Below are positions 5,292-5,470 of a stretch of DNA of 5,470 nucleotides, piece by piece. The notes below the pieces were generated by a model. The model saw only the letters and a program-made list of their open reading frames with translations. It searched no databases and had not been told where the DNA came from. Origin of the DNA: Thermoplasmata archaeon (GTDB lineage: Archaea > Thermoplasmatota > Thermoplasmata > Halarchaeoplasmatales > Halarchaeoplasmataceae); NCBI GenBank assembly GCA_007129655.1, contig SKVC01000084.1, positions 1-5,470 on the forward strand. Direction: 5' to 3'. Positions within the stretch are counted from its first letter, which is position 1. Each line of letters begins with the position of its first letter. The translations under genes and the position numbers were made by a program.

Positions 5292-5470
5292 AAACAGCAA
5301 AAGTGATATTGGTATTGATGGCTGTGATACTGGTGGCGGGTACGTTAACGCCGTCCATGACCGCAGCTCAGAACGGACAGAACCGGATAATGGTCAACGG
5401 TAGAGATCCTGGTGACGAGATAACTATTTATATCGAATTCAAAGAGGACGGTGCCTTTGTCCAATTCGAA
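5288..5470 (+). CDS. Signal-peptide protein after ahaI, 3'-truncated by window edge
   Basis: ATG 5288 overlaps the ahaI stop as ATGA and the frame stays open to the window end (61 residues). GAGG at 5274-5277 could serve as ribosome site. Residues 1-27 form a classical signal peptide: MKTAK, a hydrophobic core VILVLMAVILVAGTL, then a TAA-Q cleavage-like site around residue 27. The mature start is polar with beta character (RIMVNGRDPGDEITIYIEF). In archaeal ATP synthase operons the K proteolipid commonly sits here, but no glycine-rich proteolipid helix appears in the visible part. It may be a K subunit with a cleaved leader and an extra N-terminal region, or an unrelated exported protein inserted in the operon. 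The visible part cannot settle this. Confidence 0.7.
   Translation, partial: MKTAKVILVLMAVILVAGTLTPSMTAAQNGQNRIMVNGRDPGDEITIYIEFKEDGAFVQFE

Overview
The window most likely comes from a euryarchaeal chromosome, probably an uncultivated Thermoplasmata-like lineage. Three things point to this: a subunit H gene followed directly by a subunit I gene of the archaeal (A-type/V-type) ATP synthase; BRE/TATA-like promoter modules combined with strong GGAGGT Shine-Dalgarno sites and stop/start overlaps of the ATGA type; and a large beta-rich secreted protein with a C-terminal 'GWN...GYW' module. The lineage is an inference. 'Archaeal' is well supported by the ATP synthase gene pair. All genes read on the + strand.

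Layout. (1) 1-1151: the 3' part of a large secreted or surface protein, with a jelly-roll (MAM/immune-inhibitor-A-like) domain, a fibronectin-III-like domain, then two half-repeats of a GWN/GYW module. (2) 1152-2757: a compact cassette holding a small helical ORF of unknown function, an XRE-HTH + ImmA/IrrE zinc-peptidase regulator, and, overlapping its stop by 4 nt, a short remnant that looks like both ends of a PIN-like (DUF4411-type) toxin gene whose middle has been deleted. An identical 14-bp sequence lies at 1162-1175 and 2744-2757, each copy exactly 92 nt before a start codon. It may be a shared promoter module, a cassette boundary, or both. (3) 2758-5470: the head of the ATP synthase operon. 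It has a promoter candidate, a perfect 16-bp palindrome next to the Shine-Dalgarno site, ahaH (TTG start), ahaI (ATGA overlap), and then the start of a signal-peptide-bearing protein (another ATGA overlap) at the position where the K proteolipid gene is often found.

How the genes work together. AhaH (with AhaE, outside the window) forms the peripheral stalks that hold the catalytic head, and AhaI is the membrane stator that carries the proton or sodium half-channels. The cassette between the surface protein and the ATP synthase resembles a toxin-antitoxin or stress-regulator pair. Its nuclease half appears dead while the regulator/peptidase reading frame is intact. There are no RNA genes, CRISPR arrays or insertion sequences that I can support, and no gene-free stretch above 300 bases.
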